From positions 1 to 11,626 of the forward strand of contig JAICHN010000120.1 of assembly GCA_025924845.1 (NCBI GenBank): 11,626 bases of DNA, given 5' to 3'. How positions within the stretch are numbered: the stretch's first letter is position 1; each line of letters opens with the position of its first letter. Below, one piece after another: positions 1 to 6,513 of this stretch. This stretch comes from Chloroflexota bacterium (lineage in GTDB: Bacteria; Chloroflexota; UBA5177; JANWHV01). A model generated the notes under the pieces. It was not told the DNA's origin, searched no databases, and saw only the letters and a list, made by a program, of their open reading frames with translations. The position numbers were made by a program, and so were the translations under genes.

Positions 1-6
1 CTCCTC
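1..6 (-). promoter_or_regulatory. Possible ribosome binding site of a minus-strand gene beyond the left edge
   Basis: Read on the minus strand, the last six bases of the window are GAGGAG, a good Shine-Dalgarno match. It lies about 80 nt past the ctaA stop codon, and no long frame is open in that interval. I infer that another minus-strand gene starts just outside. ctaB (heme O synthase) is a common downstream partner of ctaA, but nothing of it is visible here. Confidence 0.3.
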
Positions 7-84
7 ACGGTTATACGCCAGGCTCAGGCCATAGGCAGTCGTCTACGGCGGTTATCAATTCACTTTTCACCGTAGCACATCAGG

Positions 85-1125
85 TCACTCCGTGGTAGTG
101 GACAATGCACGAGTTGCAGCGTCCGATTCAAGAGGTGACGTACGATCGCCGACCAGCGGGAAGGTATGCATGCACATGTAGGTCAGGGTGCCAAAAAGGA
201 GCGCGACAAAGAAGCTGTGGGCCAGCGTGCTGAGAATGGTCAGGCGCGACAGGACGACGATGCCGCCTGTAATGGCCTGGCATACCACCAGGATCAGGGC
301 GATACACGCGGCGATATATAGATCGGGGCGGCCGGCACGGCTACGGCGCGCGACAAGCAGGAGGCCGACAAGGAGCACGGTGAGCAGGGCGGCCCCAACC
401 CGATGGGAGTACTGAGCGGCGACTCCAGTGACAAACCGCGGCACCAGCGCCCCGTTGCACAGCGGCCAATCGAGACAGGCGAGACTGGCGTTGGCATGGC
501 GCACGTAGGCGCCCAAATACACCTCAATGTAGGTGTAGCACACTATTACCCAGATGAGGATGCTCAGGACACGCGGCGGGGCCATGAGGCGTACCCGTTC
601 GCCCCCAGCCGCCTCGATCACGAAGGCGGCGGTCAGCAGGACCGAGGCAAAGGCGACCAACGAAATACCGAAATGGGCGGCCAGGATCTCGGCCGACGTT
701 GGGTACATTACGGCGAGGCCGCCGAGCATCGCCTGGAGAAACAGAAAGACGATCATGATCGGCGCCAGCACCCGAGCCTCTCGCCTGCTGCGCCAGAACC
801 ACAGAATGCCTGCCGATAGGAGGAGGATCAGCGTGCTTTCCACGGGGACCACGGCGCGGTGGGTGAACTCGATCAACGTGGCGGCATTGGCCACGCCGCT
901 CAACTCCGGGACGATTTGCCCTCGACAGAGCGGCCAGGTGGCGCCACAGCCTTCCGCCGAGCCGGTATTGGTGACCAAAGTGCCTTGAATGAGCACCACC
1001 AGCATCCCGACCGTTGCCGCCACCGCCAGTCCACGAAGCCAGGCATAGACGCGCCGTGCCGCCGGCCCCCCCTGTCGATAGTCCAACCGCCCAAGGGCCG
1101 CCAGTCTTCCCGCCGGCAAATACAT
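85..1125 (-). CDS. ctaA: Heme A synthase (CtaA/COX15 family)
   Basis: Integral membrane protein of 346 residues that oxidises the C8 methyl of heme O to a formyl group, giving heme A for aa3-type terminal oxidases. About eight hydrophobic helices are visible, arranged as two four-helix halves. The four expected histidines are present: H89 (in EFTHR), H151, H241 (in QYSHR) and H303 (in LAHSF), two per half. E86 precedes H89 as in the family. Two cysteine pairs lie in external loops, C60/C67 and C217/C223. Their spacings of 7 and 6 match the Bacillus-type disulfide pairs as I remember them, so this is the cysteine-bearing bacterial class. The start ATG has a GGGAGAG ribosome site about five bases upstream. 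The S41 protease-like gene lies 102 bp upstream on the same strand, so co-transcription is possible. No convincing promoter of its own was found in that gap. Confidence 0.95.
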   Translation of the reverse strand: MYLPAGRLAALGRLDYRQGGPAARRVYAWLRGLAVAATVGMLVVLIQGTLVTNTGSAEGCGATWPLCRGQIVPELSGVANAATLIEFTHRAVVPVESTLILLLSAGILWFWRSRREARVLAPIMIVFLFLQAMLGGLAVMYPTSAEILAAHFGISLVAFASVLLTAAFVIEAAGGERVRLMAPPRVLSILIWVIVCYTYIEVYLGAYVRHANASLACLDWPLCNGALVPRFVTGVAAQYSHRVGAALLTVLLVGLLLVARRSRAGRPDLYIAACIALILVVCQAITGGIVVLSRLTILSTLAHSFFVALLFGTLTYMCMHTFPLVGDRTSPLESDAATRALSTTTE

Positions 1126-1227
1126 GCGTTCTCTCCCTGCCGTACCGGCGCTCCGGGGGCACGGAGCCGGAATAAATGGGTATCTACCCTTGAGTATACC
1201 GAGGACCGGCGCTTCGTTCCCGGTTTC

Positions 1228-2637
1228 CTATGACGCTTTGGTCAACCTCTTGAGCGTGCGGACCCCCTCGTCCACGGTGGGATCGTGGCCGGTCGATAGG
1301 TCGCGCGCCGTGGTCGATACCACGATCGTGGGCGCGACGCCGACCCCGTCAATCACTTCACCCTTGGCGCCCAGCACGCGTGCCTCGGTAATTTCCAGCC
1401 CACTTCCGTCATTGAGCCCGAAAAACTCGGCGCCGCCCAGCGCGCCCGCCGTTCGCGTGCCCACCACGGCGCCCAGGTGAAAATCGCGTACCGCGCCGGC
1501 CACGATTTCCGAGGAAGACGCCGAGCCCCCGTCGGTAAGCACGACGATGGGGATGTGGAGAAGAGGAACCGAGTTGTCGGTGCCTTGCCGGTCGCGCTTA
1601 CCAGACCCATTCACTGACACAAACAACGTCTTATGATGGACGAAGGCACTCAGTAAATGTACCGCTCCGTCGATCAGCCCGCCGCCGTTCCCGCGCAAAT
1701 CCAACACGAAACCGGTTATGCCGTTAGGGGCCGGCATGGCGCGCAGTTTGGCGAGCACCTCCTTCGCCGCGTTCTTGGTGAAGCCGTATAGCTTTACATA
1801 ATAGAACGAGTGCGCGATAATGCGGATCGTGACGTCCGGGGACTTCATGGCACGCGGCAAAAGGGTGAACGAGAGTGTAGCGCCCGTGGCGGGCCGGTGT
1901 ACCACGAGCGAAACCGACGTGCCCAATTTTGGAAAAATCAGCTGGGCGGAGGAGCTGGGTTTTTGGCCGTCCACGAGGGTGATCACGTCCCCAGGCCGCA
2001 CGCCCGCCTTTGCGGCGGGCGTGCCGGTGAAGACATCAGTCACGAAGAGTTGCGTCGTGCCGGTGAGCGGGGATGTCACAAAGCCCAGGCTGGGCACCGG
2101 CCCGCTGTCGAACAGCTCGTTGATCTCGGAATGGAGGAAATCCGCGGGTAAATAGCCGGTGTGATCGTCGTGTAGACTGTCGGTCATGCCATACAGGGTC
2201 AACTCGGCCAGCGCGCCTGGAATGAGGAGGTTGTGGGGGATCAGGGCACCGATGCGCCGATAAACCTGGGCGAACTCTTGCCAGTCGCCGGCGGGCACCT
2301 CGGAGTAGGAGGGCTCGACTATGGACGAAGGGATGGTCACCCCATTGTTCCGTAGGGCGGTAGTCATCAATTTATAGGCGCCGCGCAGCAGCGTCCGATC
2401 GTCCAGCTTCTTGCCCAAAATATAATGAGCCAAGAGGCAATCGTACCCCTCCTTTGCCGTGTTCAAAGTTGGGACGCCCTGGGGAGCAACATCCGAGGCA
2501 GCATTGATTACCCGACAGCGGGCGGGCTGGGCCGAGAAGGCGCGGCTTCCGGCGCTCGGCCACAAGACGGCTATCAGCACGGCGAGGGCCGCCAAGCGCG
2601 TCATGGGCGGGCAGGGGAGGCAAACTCGTTTGGTCAT
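1228..2637 (-). CDS. Secreted S41-family protease-like protein with PDZ domain; catalytic lysine apparently replaced
   Basis: Protein of 469 residues of the carboxyl-terminal processing protease type. I chose the ATG at 2637 because GGAGA sits seven bases upstream; an in-frame ATG at 2670 would add 11 residues ahead of a less natural signal peptide. Residues 1-36 look like a Sec signal (basic start, hydrophobic LAALAVLIAVL, then AFSA before the likely cut). A helical region with the family D-x-H-T-G motif follows near residue 159. A PDZ domain spans about 179-259 (GTPAAKAGVRPGDVI), then the S41 core with DLRGNGGG at about 313-320. The nucleophile motif GGSASSSEI places the catalytic serine at S374. 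In CtpA/CtpB enzymes a lysine follows 25 residues later in a GKG motif; here that position is A399, in TAGALGG. It may therefore use a different base, or act as a binding protein. The fold call is firm; activity and substrate are unknown. It lies upstream of ctaA on the same strand. Confidence 0.94.
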   Translation of the reverse strand: MTKRVCLPCPPMTRLAALAVLIAVLWPSAGSRAFSAQPARCRVINAASDVAPQGVPTLNTAKEGYDCLLAHYILGKKLDDRTLLRGAYKLMTTALRNNGVTIPSSIVEPSYSEVPAGDWQEFAQVYRRIGALIPHNLLIPGALAELTLYGMTDSLHDDHTGYLPADFLHSEINELFDSGPVPSLGFVTSPLTGTTQLFVTDVFTGTPAAKAGVRPGDVITLVDGQKPSSSAQLIFPKLGTSVSLVVHRPATGATLSFTLLPRAMKSPDVTIRIIAHSFYYVKLYGFTKNAAKEVLAKLRAMPAPNGITGFVLDLRGNGGGLIDGAVHLLSAFVHHKTLFVSVNGSGKRDRQGTDNSVPLLHIPIVVLTDGGSASSSEIVAGAVRDFHLGAVVGTRTAGALGGAEFFGLNDGSGLEITEARVLGAKGEVIDGVGVAPTIVVSTTARDLSTGHDPTVDEGVRTLKRLTKAS

Positions 2638-2778
2638 GACACTTCTCCGTTGGCGGCCCGCTACGCGCATTGCCTTTTATCGTGTGCCTTTAAGGTACTG
2701 TGTTCGCGTCAAATAGGGGACAAAACGGCACACCGGCTCCCTGATTCTCAGTACACTGCACTATGCAGGCCGTTCAGC

Positions 2779-2786
2779 AAAGGAGG
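2779..2786 (+). promoter_or_regulatory. Strong Shine-Dalgarno (AAAGGAGG) for the lysine-rich small protein
   Basis: AAAGGAGG is a near-perfect anti-16S match, and eight bases separate it from the ATG at 2795. It is the main reason to accept the 41-codon frame that follows as a real gene. Confidence 0.75.
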
Positions 2787-2794
2787 TTTTGAGC

Positions 2795-2920
2795 ATGGGC
2801 TCGAAAGACAAAGGCACCAAGGAAGCGCGGAAGCCGAAATCCGCGAAGAAGAAGACGAAGGCGGCCCCCGTGATTCAGAGCAGGGTACGTCCGGCCGAAG
2901 AGAAGGAGGCGAACGACTGA
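2795..2920 (+). CDS. Lysine-rich 41-residue small protein, function unknown
   Basis: An ATG preceded by a near-perfect Shine-Dalgarno opens a 42-codon frame ending in TGA. The product begins MGSKDKGTKEARKPKSAKKK and is dominated by lysine, with a shorter acidic tail (AEEKEAND). There is no hydrophobic segment and no cysteine, and the protein is probably unstructured. Such a composition suits nucleic-acid or ribosome association, but that is inference only. It ends 42 bp before the GTG of the zinc-ribbon gene, on the same strand, so the two probably share an mRNA. A longer overlapping frame in another register covers the same DNA but has no ribosome site and looks like a shadow. I do not recognise a named family. 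Confidence 0.72.
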   Translation: MGSKDKGTKEARKPKSAKKKTKAAPVIQSRVRPAEEKEAND

Positions 2921-2962
2921 GCACGAGCGCGCGAGCCATAGCCGCTTTGGAAGGAGTGGTGG

Positions 2963-3685
2963 GTGGCTGAGACGCCATTGAGCATCGAGGTTTGGGACGC
3001 GCTCCGTTCGCTCGCGTTTCAAGACGGAGAGCGCGTGGCCGTCTTGGCCGCCCTCCAGGAGTCGAAGACGCGTGCCACGTCCGATGTCGAACTTGAGGCT
3101 GCTAAAGCTCGCTTCGAGCAATCACGCCGGGAGTTGGCCGCGGTTTCGGCGGAGCGGCGAGCCGAGGAAGCACGGCTGGAAGACCTGGTCGCCAAAATCA
3201 AACGCACCGAAGATCGATTGGCAGCCGGCCAGTTGCATCATGAGCGCGAGATCCTGGCCGTACAGGCGGAGCTGGGACGTTTGCGTGAATCGCAGCGGCA
3301 GACGGAAGCGGCGTGGCTTGACACCACGGGCCGCGAGGAATCTCTGACTGCCCTGCAACCGGAGGCACGGGCCGCTTTGGCCCTGGTGGAGTCGGAGGCG
3401 GCGTCGCGCATGGCGGCGGCCGCGGAGGCGCTGCGCGCCGTAGAGCAGCGGATGAACACGATCGAGCAAGCCCGCCGTCAGGCCGCGCAGTTGGTGCCGC
3501 CGGACGTGCGGGAGCGTTACCGCGCGCTTTACAACCGCACCGGGGGGCGTCCGTTTGCCCTGGCGGTGGCGGGAGAGTGCTCAAACTGTCATGCCTCGGT
3601 GCCGGCAGCGGCGGTGCAGCAACTGCGCGCGCGCACCGGTGTCCCCAGTTGTGTCCGATGCGGGCGCCTGCTCCTGGCGGGCTAA
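2963..3685 (+). CDS. Coiled-coil protein with C-terminal C4 zinc ribbon (COG1579 type)
   Basis: Protein of 240 residues. It starts at a GTG with AAGGAG six bases upstream. Residues about 25-175 are heptad-rich and strongly charged (E, R, A, L, Q), predicting a long antiparallel coiled coil. The C-terminus carries a C4 zinc ribbon: C206/C209 (CSNC) and C230/C233 (CVRC), followed by GRLLLAG, the usual family ending. Length and layout match COG1579 proteins, which include the chlamydial protein CdsZ. Members are thought to act as nucleic-acid-binding or secretion-associated adaptors, and no general biochemical role is established. It follows the lysine-rich small gene by 42 bp and converges on the antiporter gene with a 7-bp gap. 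No signal peptide is seen, so it is probably cytoplasmic. Confidence 0.92.
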   Translation: MAETPLSIEVWDALRSLAFQDGERVAVLAALQESKTRATSDVELEAAKARFEQSRRELAAVSAERRAEEARLEDLVAKIKRTEDRLAAGQLHHEREILAVQAELGRLRESQRQTEAAWLDTTGREESLTALQPEARAALALVESEAASRMAAAAEALRAVEQRMNTIEQARRQAAQLVPPDVRERYRALYNRTGGRPFALAVAGECSNCHASVPAAAVQQLRARTGVPSCVRCGRLLLAG

Positions 3686-3687
3686 CA

Positions 3688-3703
3688 GGGGCCTAAATGC
3701 CCC
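3688..3703. other. Small hairpin at the convergent 3' ends of the zinc-ribbon gene and cax
   Basis: GGGGC at 3688-3692 pairs with GCCCC at 3699-3703 across a six-base loop that contains the cax stop codon. It sits just past the zinc-ribbon stop. There is no T-run on either side, so it is not a classical intrinsic terminator. It may mark the end of one or both transcripts, or be chance in GC-rich DNA. Confidence 0.25.
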
Positions 3704-4793
3704 ACCAGAAGCCGGCGGCTATAATCACGTAAAGGCCGACCAGGGCAAGACCCTCTAGCCAGGTCGACTCCCCATCATAAACCACAAGGGCGCCGAGCAA
3801 GGCGGCGAATATCATGGAGCCCAGTAGGAGCGGCGGCAGGACCAGGGTGAGGTGCGTGGGCGCGCCGATCACGAAGCTGGCCAGGACGAGAACCGGGATC
3901 AGGGCGAGCGCCACCTGGAGGCTGCTGTTCAGGACCACGCTGATCGCGTAGTCGGGACGATTCTTGATCATGAGCTGTACCCCAACCACATTCTCCACGG
4001 CGTTGCCGGCCAGGGCGACGATGACCAAGCCCGTAAAGCCCTCCGATAGATGCAGTGTCTTGGTGGCAGGGGTTAGCGCGCCGACAAACCAATCGGACAC
4101 GAACGCGGCGCCGATACTGGCCCCCAACAAAACGCCAATGGCTATGACAATCGGCCAGGTCGTTTCCTCTGTCTCGGACTGCACTCCGGTGGGGCCGCCG
4201 CGCAGCGAAAAAGGGATGCCGCAAACGAATACGACAAGGAGCACGATGGCGCAGATGACACCCAGCGCTTCTTCATGGAAGGCGGCAGTGGTGTGAAGCT
4301 GCGAGGCCAGGGTGGGAATCGCCAGGGCCGACACGGCGAGGAGGGTGAGCGTGGCGATGCTGCGCGGCGTTTCAGGGTTGAAGCGCTGGGTGCCGTGACG
4401 TAGGCCGCCGAGGAAGAAGGCAAGGCCAAGCACCAGCAAGCTATTGCCCAGAACCGAACCGATCAGGGCGGCCTGAATGACACTGACCAGGCCCGCCCGG
4501 AGCGCGAAGATGCCGATGAACAACTCGGGGAGGTTGCCCAGCGCCGATTGCAGCACGCCTGTGGCGCCCGGGCCAAGACGCGAACCGATCTGTTCCGTGC
4601 CGTTGCCGACCAGCGTGGCAAGGAGGGCGAGCGTGGCCGCCGTCACGATAAAGGTCAGGACGGTGAGGCTGGTAGCCTGCAGCACCGCCGATGCCAACGT
4701 CGCCACGACGGCGGCGGCAATACGGAGCCATATCCCGCGCTCCGGCATGGCGACCGTATAGGGTGCTTTCGCTTGTTGAGAATTGATACTCAT
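3693..4793 (-). CDS. cax: Calcium/proton antiporter, CAX branch of the CaCA superfamily
   Basis: Inner-membrane protein of 366 residues, a usual CAX length, expected to export Ca2+ (or another divalent cation) in exchange for H+. About eleven hydrophobic segments form two homologous halves. The first half holds the ion-binding alpha repeat GNLPELFIGIFALRAG (G86, N87, E90), followed by GSVLGNSLLVLG. The second holds GNAVENVVGVQ (G263, N264, E267), followed by NSSLQVALALIPV. An acidic linker (SETEE, about 206-210) separates the halves, as in bacterial CAX proteins. The second repeat reads NAVEN where many members have NAAEH, a small variation. The ATG at 4793 has only an AGGGAG one base away, too close to work well. 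A six-codon upstream ORF with an ideal ribosome site overlaps it as ATGA, so translation is probably coupled. It is divergent from the LarA-like gene. Confidence 0.95.
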   Translation of the reverse strand: MSINSQQAKAPYTVAMPERGIWLRIAAAVVATLASAVLQATSLTVLTFIVTAATLALLATLVGNGTEQIGSRLGPGATGVLQSALGNLPELFIGIFALRAGLVSVIQAALIGSVLGNSLLVLGLAFFLGGLRHGTQRFNPETPRSIATLTLLAVSALAIPTLASQLHTTAAFHEEALGVICAIVLLVVFVCGIPFSLRGGPTGVQSETEETTWPIVIAIGVLLGASIGAAFVSDWFVGALTPATKTLHLSEGFTGLVIVALAGNAVENVVGVQLMIKNRPDYAISVVLNSSLQVALALIPVLVLASFVIGAPTHLTLVLPPLLLGSMIFAALLGALVVYDGESTWLEGLALVGLYVIIAAGFWWGI

Positions 4794-4810
4794 GCTCCCT
4801 GCTCGACCAT
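4790..4810 (-). CDS. Six-codon upstream ORF (MVEQGA) overlapping the cax start
   Basis: Minus-strand GGAGGA at 4823-4818 is followed, after an ideal seven-base spacer, by ATG at 4810. The frame reads M-V-E-Q-G-A and stops at a TGA whose first two bases are the last two of the cax ATG (ATGA overlap). The only purine tract near cax itself, AGGGAG, lies inside this tiny ORF and almost touches the cax ATG. The arrangement implies that ribosomes load on the upstream ORF and re-initiate at cax. Whether the peptide matters or only the act of translating it cannot be told from sequence. An annotation error is unlikely, because the cax frame upstream of 4793 reaches a stop (TAG, 4814-4812) with no other start codon. 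Confidence 0.55.
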   Translation of the reverse strand: MVEQGA

Positions 4811-4889
4811 GCTATCGTCCTCCAATGAACCACGACAGTTGAGGCGGCGGCAGTCGGCGCCGGCGGGCTATGTACGTGAAGCATGCCGC

Positions 4890-4986
4890 AAGGGGACGCA
4901 TGTGCCCCTTCCGGCGTGCGGCGCCGGTCGACCCGTACGCCGGCCGTGACCACGATGCCCTCCCACCGCTCTGCCCTTTCGGTGGG
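4890..4986 (-). promoter_or_regulatory. Structured 5' leader of cax: three consecutive hairpins
   Basis: The 347-bp gap between cax and the LarA-like gene (4794-5140) has no convincing protein frame apart from the upstream ORF. It has three adjacent inverted repeats. AAGGGG (4890-4895) pairs with CCCCTT (4905-4910). CCGGCGT (4911-4917) pairs with ACGCCGG (4937-4943). CCCACCG (4962-4968) pairs with CGGTGGG (4980-4986). The first two abut exactly. On the minus strand they would lie in a leader of about 180-200 nt if cax is transcribed from the TATAAT at 5005-5000. I see no match to a riboswitch class I can recall. Since the stems are perfect, either strand could fold, and GC richness raises the chance background. 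Confidence 0.4.
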
Positions 4987-4999
4987 GCGCACAGGGGCC

Positions 5000-5005
5000 A
5001 TTATA
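5000..5005 (-). promoter_or_regulatory. cax: Perfect minus-strand -10 element (TATAAT), candidate cax promoter
   Basis: The plus strand reads ATTATA, giving a consensus TATAAT towards cax. In DNA this GC-rich a perfect hexamer in an intergenic region is notable. No TTGACA-like -35 lies 16-18 bp upstream and there is no TGn extension, so the promoter would be weak or activator-dependent. Transcription would start near 4993, about 200 nt before the cax ATG. Confidence 0.4.
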
Positions 5006-5073
5006 GCGGGAATGGGCGGCGTTTCGCGGCCCCGGAGAGGATGGAGGGCCAATAAGCAATTGAGGGGCGGCGG

Positions 5074-5079
5074 TATACT
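5074..5079 (+). promoter_or_regulatory. Candidate plus-strand -10 element (TATACT) for the LarA-like gene
   Basis: TATACT differs from consensus by one base and lies about 60 bp before the LarA-like ATG. It is divergent from, and about 70 bp away from, the candidate cax -10. No good -35 is found at 16-18 bp. A second weak match, TACCTT (5125-5130), lies ten bases before the ATG and would suit a leaderless transcript. Confidence 0.3.
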
Positions 5080-5140
5080 GGAGCGAGAGACGAACCGGAG
5101 CTGTCCAGAGTAGGTCGGCGCATCTACCTTATGTGCCCCC

Positions 5141-6454
5141 ATGGCAGGAAAGGGCTTGTACGTGTTCACCCCTTTTGAAGATGATGGTCGTTTGGCGGCA
5201 ACGCCCTTACCGCCCATGGTGCGCTGCAGGCATGCGGTTGAAGCGCCTCGCATACGGGACTTGAGCGAAGCCGTTCGGGCAGCAGTCCGCCAGGCCGGTC
5301 TGCCGGAGCGCATTCGCCCCGGCATGCGGATCGCCCTGGGGGTTGGGAGCAGAGGGATCAAGCACATCAGTGAGCTGGCCGTGGCGACGGTGCGTGCCCT
5401 GGAGGCGCTGGGGGCGGAGGTATTCGTGGTGCCCGCCATGGGCAGCCACGGTGCCTCCACCGCGGAGGGGCAGCGCGATGTCCTTGCCGTGCTCGGTGTC
5501 TCGGAGGCACTTTTGGGCGTGCCGGTTCGAGCCACGATGGAGGTCGAGTTGATTGGCATTCTCCCCGAGGGCATGAAGGTCTATATGGATCGTCATGCCC
5601 TGGGCGCCGATGGGGTGGTGGTGCTGGGACGGACGAAGCCGCATACCGATTTCCACGGGCCGATCGAGAGCGGCGCCGCCAAGATGGTGGCGGTCGGTCT
5701 TGGCAAGCGGCAAGGCGCCGAGCAGATGCATGCCTTCGATGTGGATGGGCTACGCGACCTGATGCCTAAAGCAGCACGTCTGGCGGTGCGAGCCGGTAAG
5801 GTTCTGGGGGCCATTGAATTGGTGGAGAATGCCGAGGAGGAAACGGCCATTGTGGCGGGCCTTGGCCCGGATGACATCGCCGGCCCAGCCGAGGAGCGCC
5901 TGCTGGAACAGGCAAAGGATCTCCTGGGTAGGCTCCCCTTTGATGAGCTTGATCTTTTGGTTATTGATTACATGGGTAAAAATATCAGCGGTTCGGGCAT
6001 GGACACCAACGTGGTGGGCAGAATGCTCATTCCCGGTTTCCCCGATCCACCCCTCCCTCGCTATCGCTTGATTGCCGTTCTCGATCTGACCGATGAAGCG
6101 CACGGTAATGCGTTCGGAGTGGGACTGGCGGACGTGACGACCCGGCGCCTCTGGGAGAGGATAGATCTACAAACCTTCTACATCAATTCGATGACCGCCG
6201 GTGTCACCGGAGTGCAGCGCGCCAAGCTGCCCATGGCCTTCGCGACACCCCGGCTGGCGATTGCTGCCGCGCTGAGGATGTGCGGCAGGCCGGATCCGCG
6301 TCAAGCTCGCGTGGCCCATATTCACGATACGTTGCAGGTGAGCGAATTTTATGCCACCGAATCAGCCCTGGCGTCAACGTCCACGGTCGGAATCGAGCGG
6401 CTGGGTGAGCCTGCGCCCTGGGACTTCGACGCGGATGGTATGCCTGTGTGGTAG
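5141..6454 (+). CDS. LarA-superfamily protein (lactate racemase N-terminal domain; probable nickel-pincer-dependent isomerase)
   Basis: Protein of 437 residues related to lactate racemase LarA, whose nickel-pincer nucleotide cofactor shuttles hydride to racemise or epimerise alpha-hydroxy acids. Visible core elements are GVGSRGIKHI (about 67-76), the GSHGAST loop with H103, GRTKPHTDFHGPIESGAAK with H168 and K181, and H197. From memory, LarA of Lactiplantibacillus plantarum uses H108 and H174 for catalysis, K184 for cofactor attachment and H200 for nickel. The K181-to-H197 spacing of 16 equals K184-to-H200, which supports cofactor binding. The substrate is unknown, and the C-terminal half (GKNISGSGMDTN, about 278-289) differs from classical LarA. 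The cofactor-synthesis genes larB, larC and larE are not in the window. The ATG at 5141 has no ribosome site. GTG at 5162 has AGGAAAGGG seven bases upstream and may be the true start, giving 430 residues. Confidence 0.92.
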   Translation: MAGKGLYVFTPFEDDGRLAATPLPPMVRCRHAVEAPRIRDLSEAVRAAVRQAGLPERIRPGMRIALGVGSRGIKHISELAVATVRALEALGAEVFVVPAMGSHGASTAEGQRDVLAVLGVSEALLGVPVRATMEVELIGILPEGMKVYMDRHALGADGVVVLGRTKPHTDFHGPIESGAAKMVAVGLGKRQGAEQMHAFDVDGLRDLMPKAARLAVRAGKVLGAIELVENAEEETAIVAGLGPDDIAGPAEERLLEQAKDLLGRLPFDELDLLVIDYMGKNISGSGMDTNVVGRMLIPGFPDPPLPRYRLIAVLDLTDEAHGNAFGVGLADVTTRRLWERIDLQTFYINSMTAGVTGVQRAKLPMAFATPRLAIAAALRMCGRPDPRQARVAHIHDTLQVSEFYATESALASTSTVGIERLGEPAPWDFDADGMPVW

Positions 6455-6513
6455 CGTGGGTACAGCCGCTCCGCAATGCGTGCATCCGCGCCGGCATAAG
6501 GGTGTCGGTGCAC

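Noticed and set aside
524..1162. 212-codon minus-strand frame inside ctaA
   Set aside because: Out-of-frame shadow of ctaA, which is secured by four histidines and two cysteine pairs.
1193..1221. TATACT with an upstream GGGAAC as a ctaA promoter
   Set aside because: The -35 position does not resemble TTGACA, and the GGGAAC with no matching ECF -10 is likely chance.
2707..2712. Minus-strand TTGACG as a -35 for the S41 gene
   Set aside because: No acceptable -10 lies 16-18 bp downstream.
2425..2970. 181-codon plus-strand frame before the zinc-ribbon gene
   Set aside because: It runs antisense through the S41 N-terminus and in a different register from the small lysine-rich gene, and has no ribosome site.
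4794..5140. Known riboswitch class (yybP-ykoY, M-box, NiCo) in the cax leader
   Set aside because: None of the conserved loop sequences I can recall for these classes is visible; only unlabelled hairpins are present.
4441..5574. 377-codon minus-strand open frame across the cax start, the leader and the LarA-like gene
   Set aside because: It overlaps two clear genes antisense or out of frame, is rich in S, T, R and P like a GC shadow frame, and has no recognisable domain.
6455..6513. Bidirectional terminator between the LarA-like and methyltransferase genes
   Set aside because: Only a short GGTGCACC palindrome and weak pairings are present, with no T-run.
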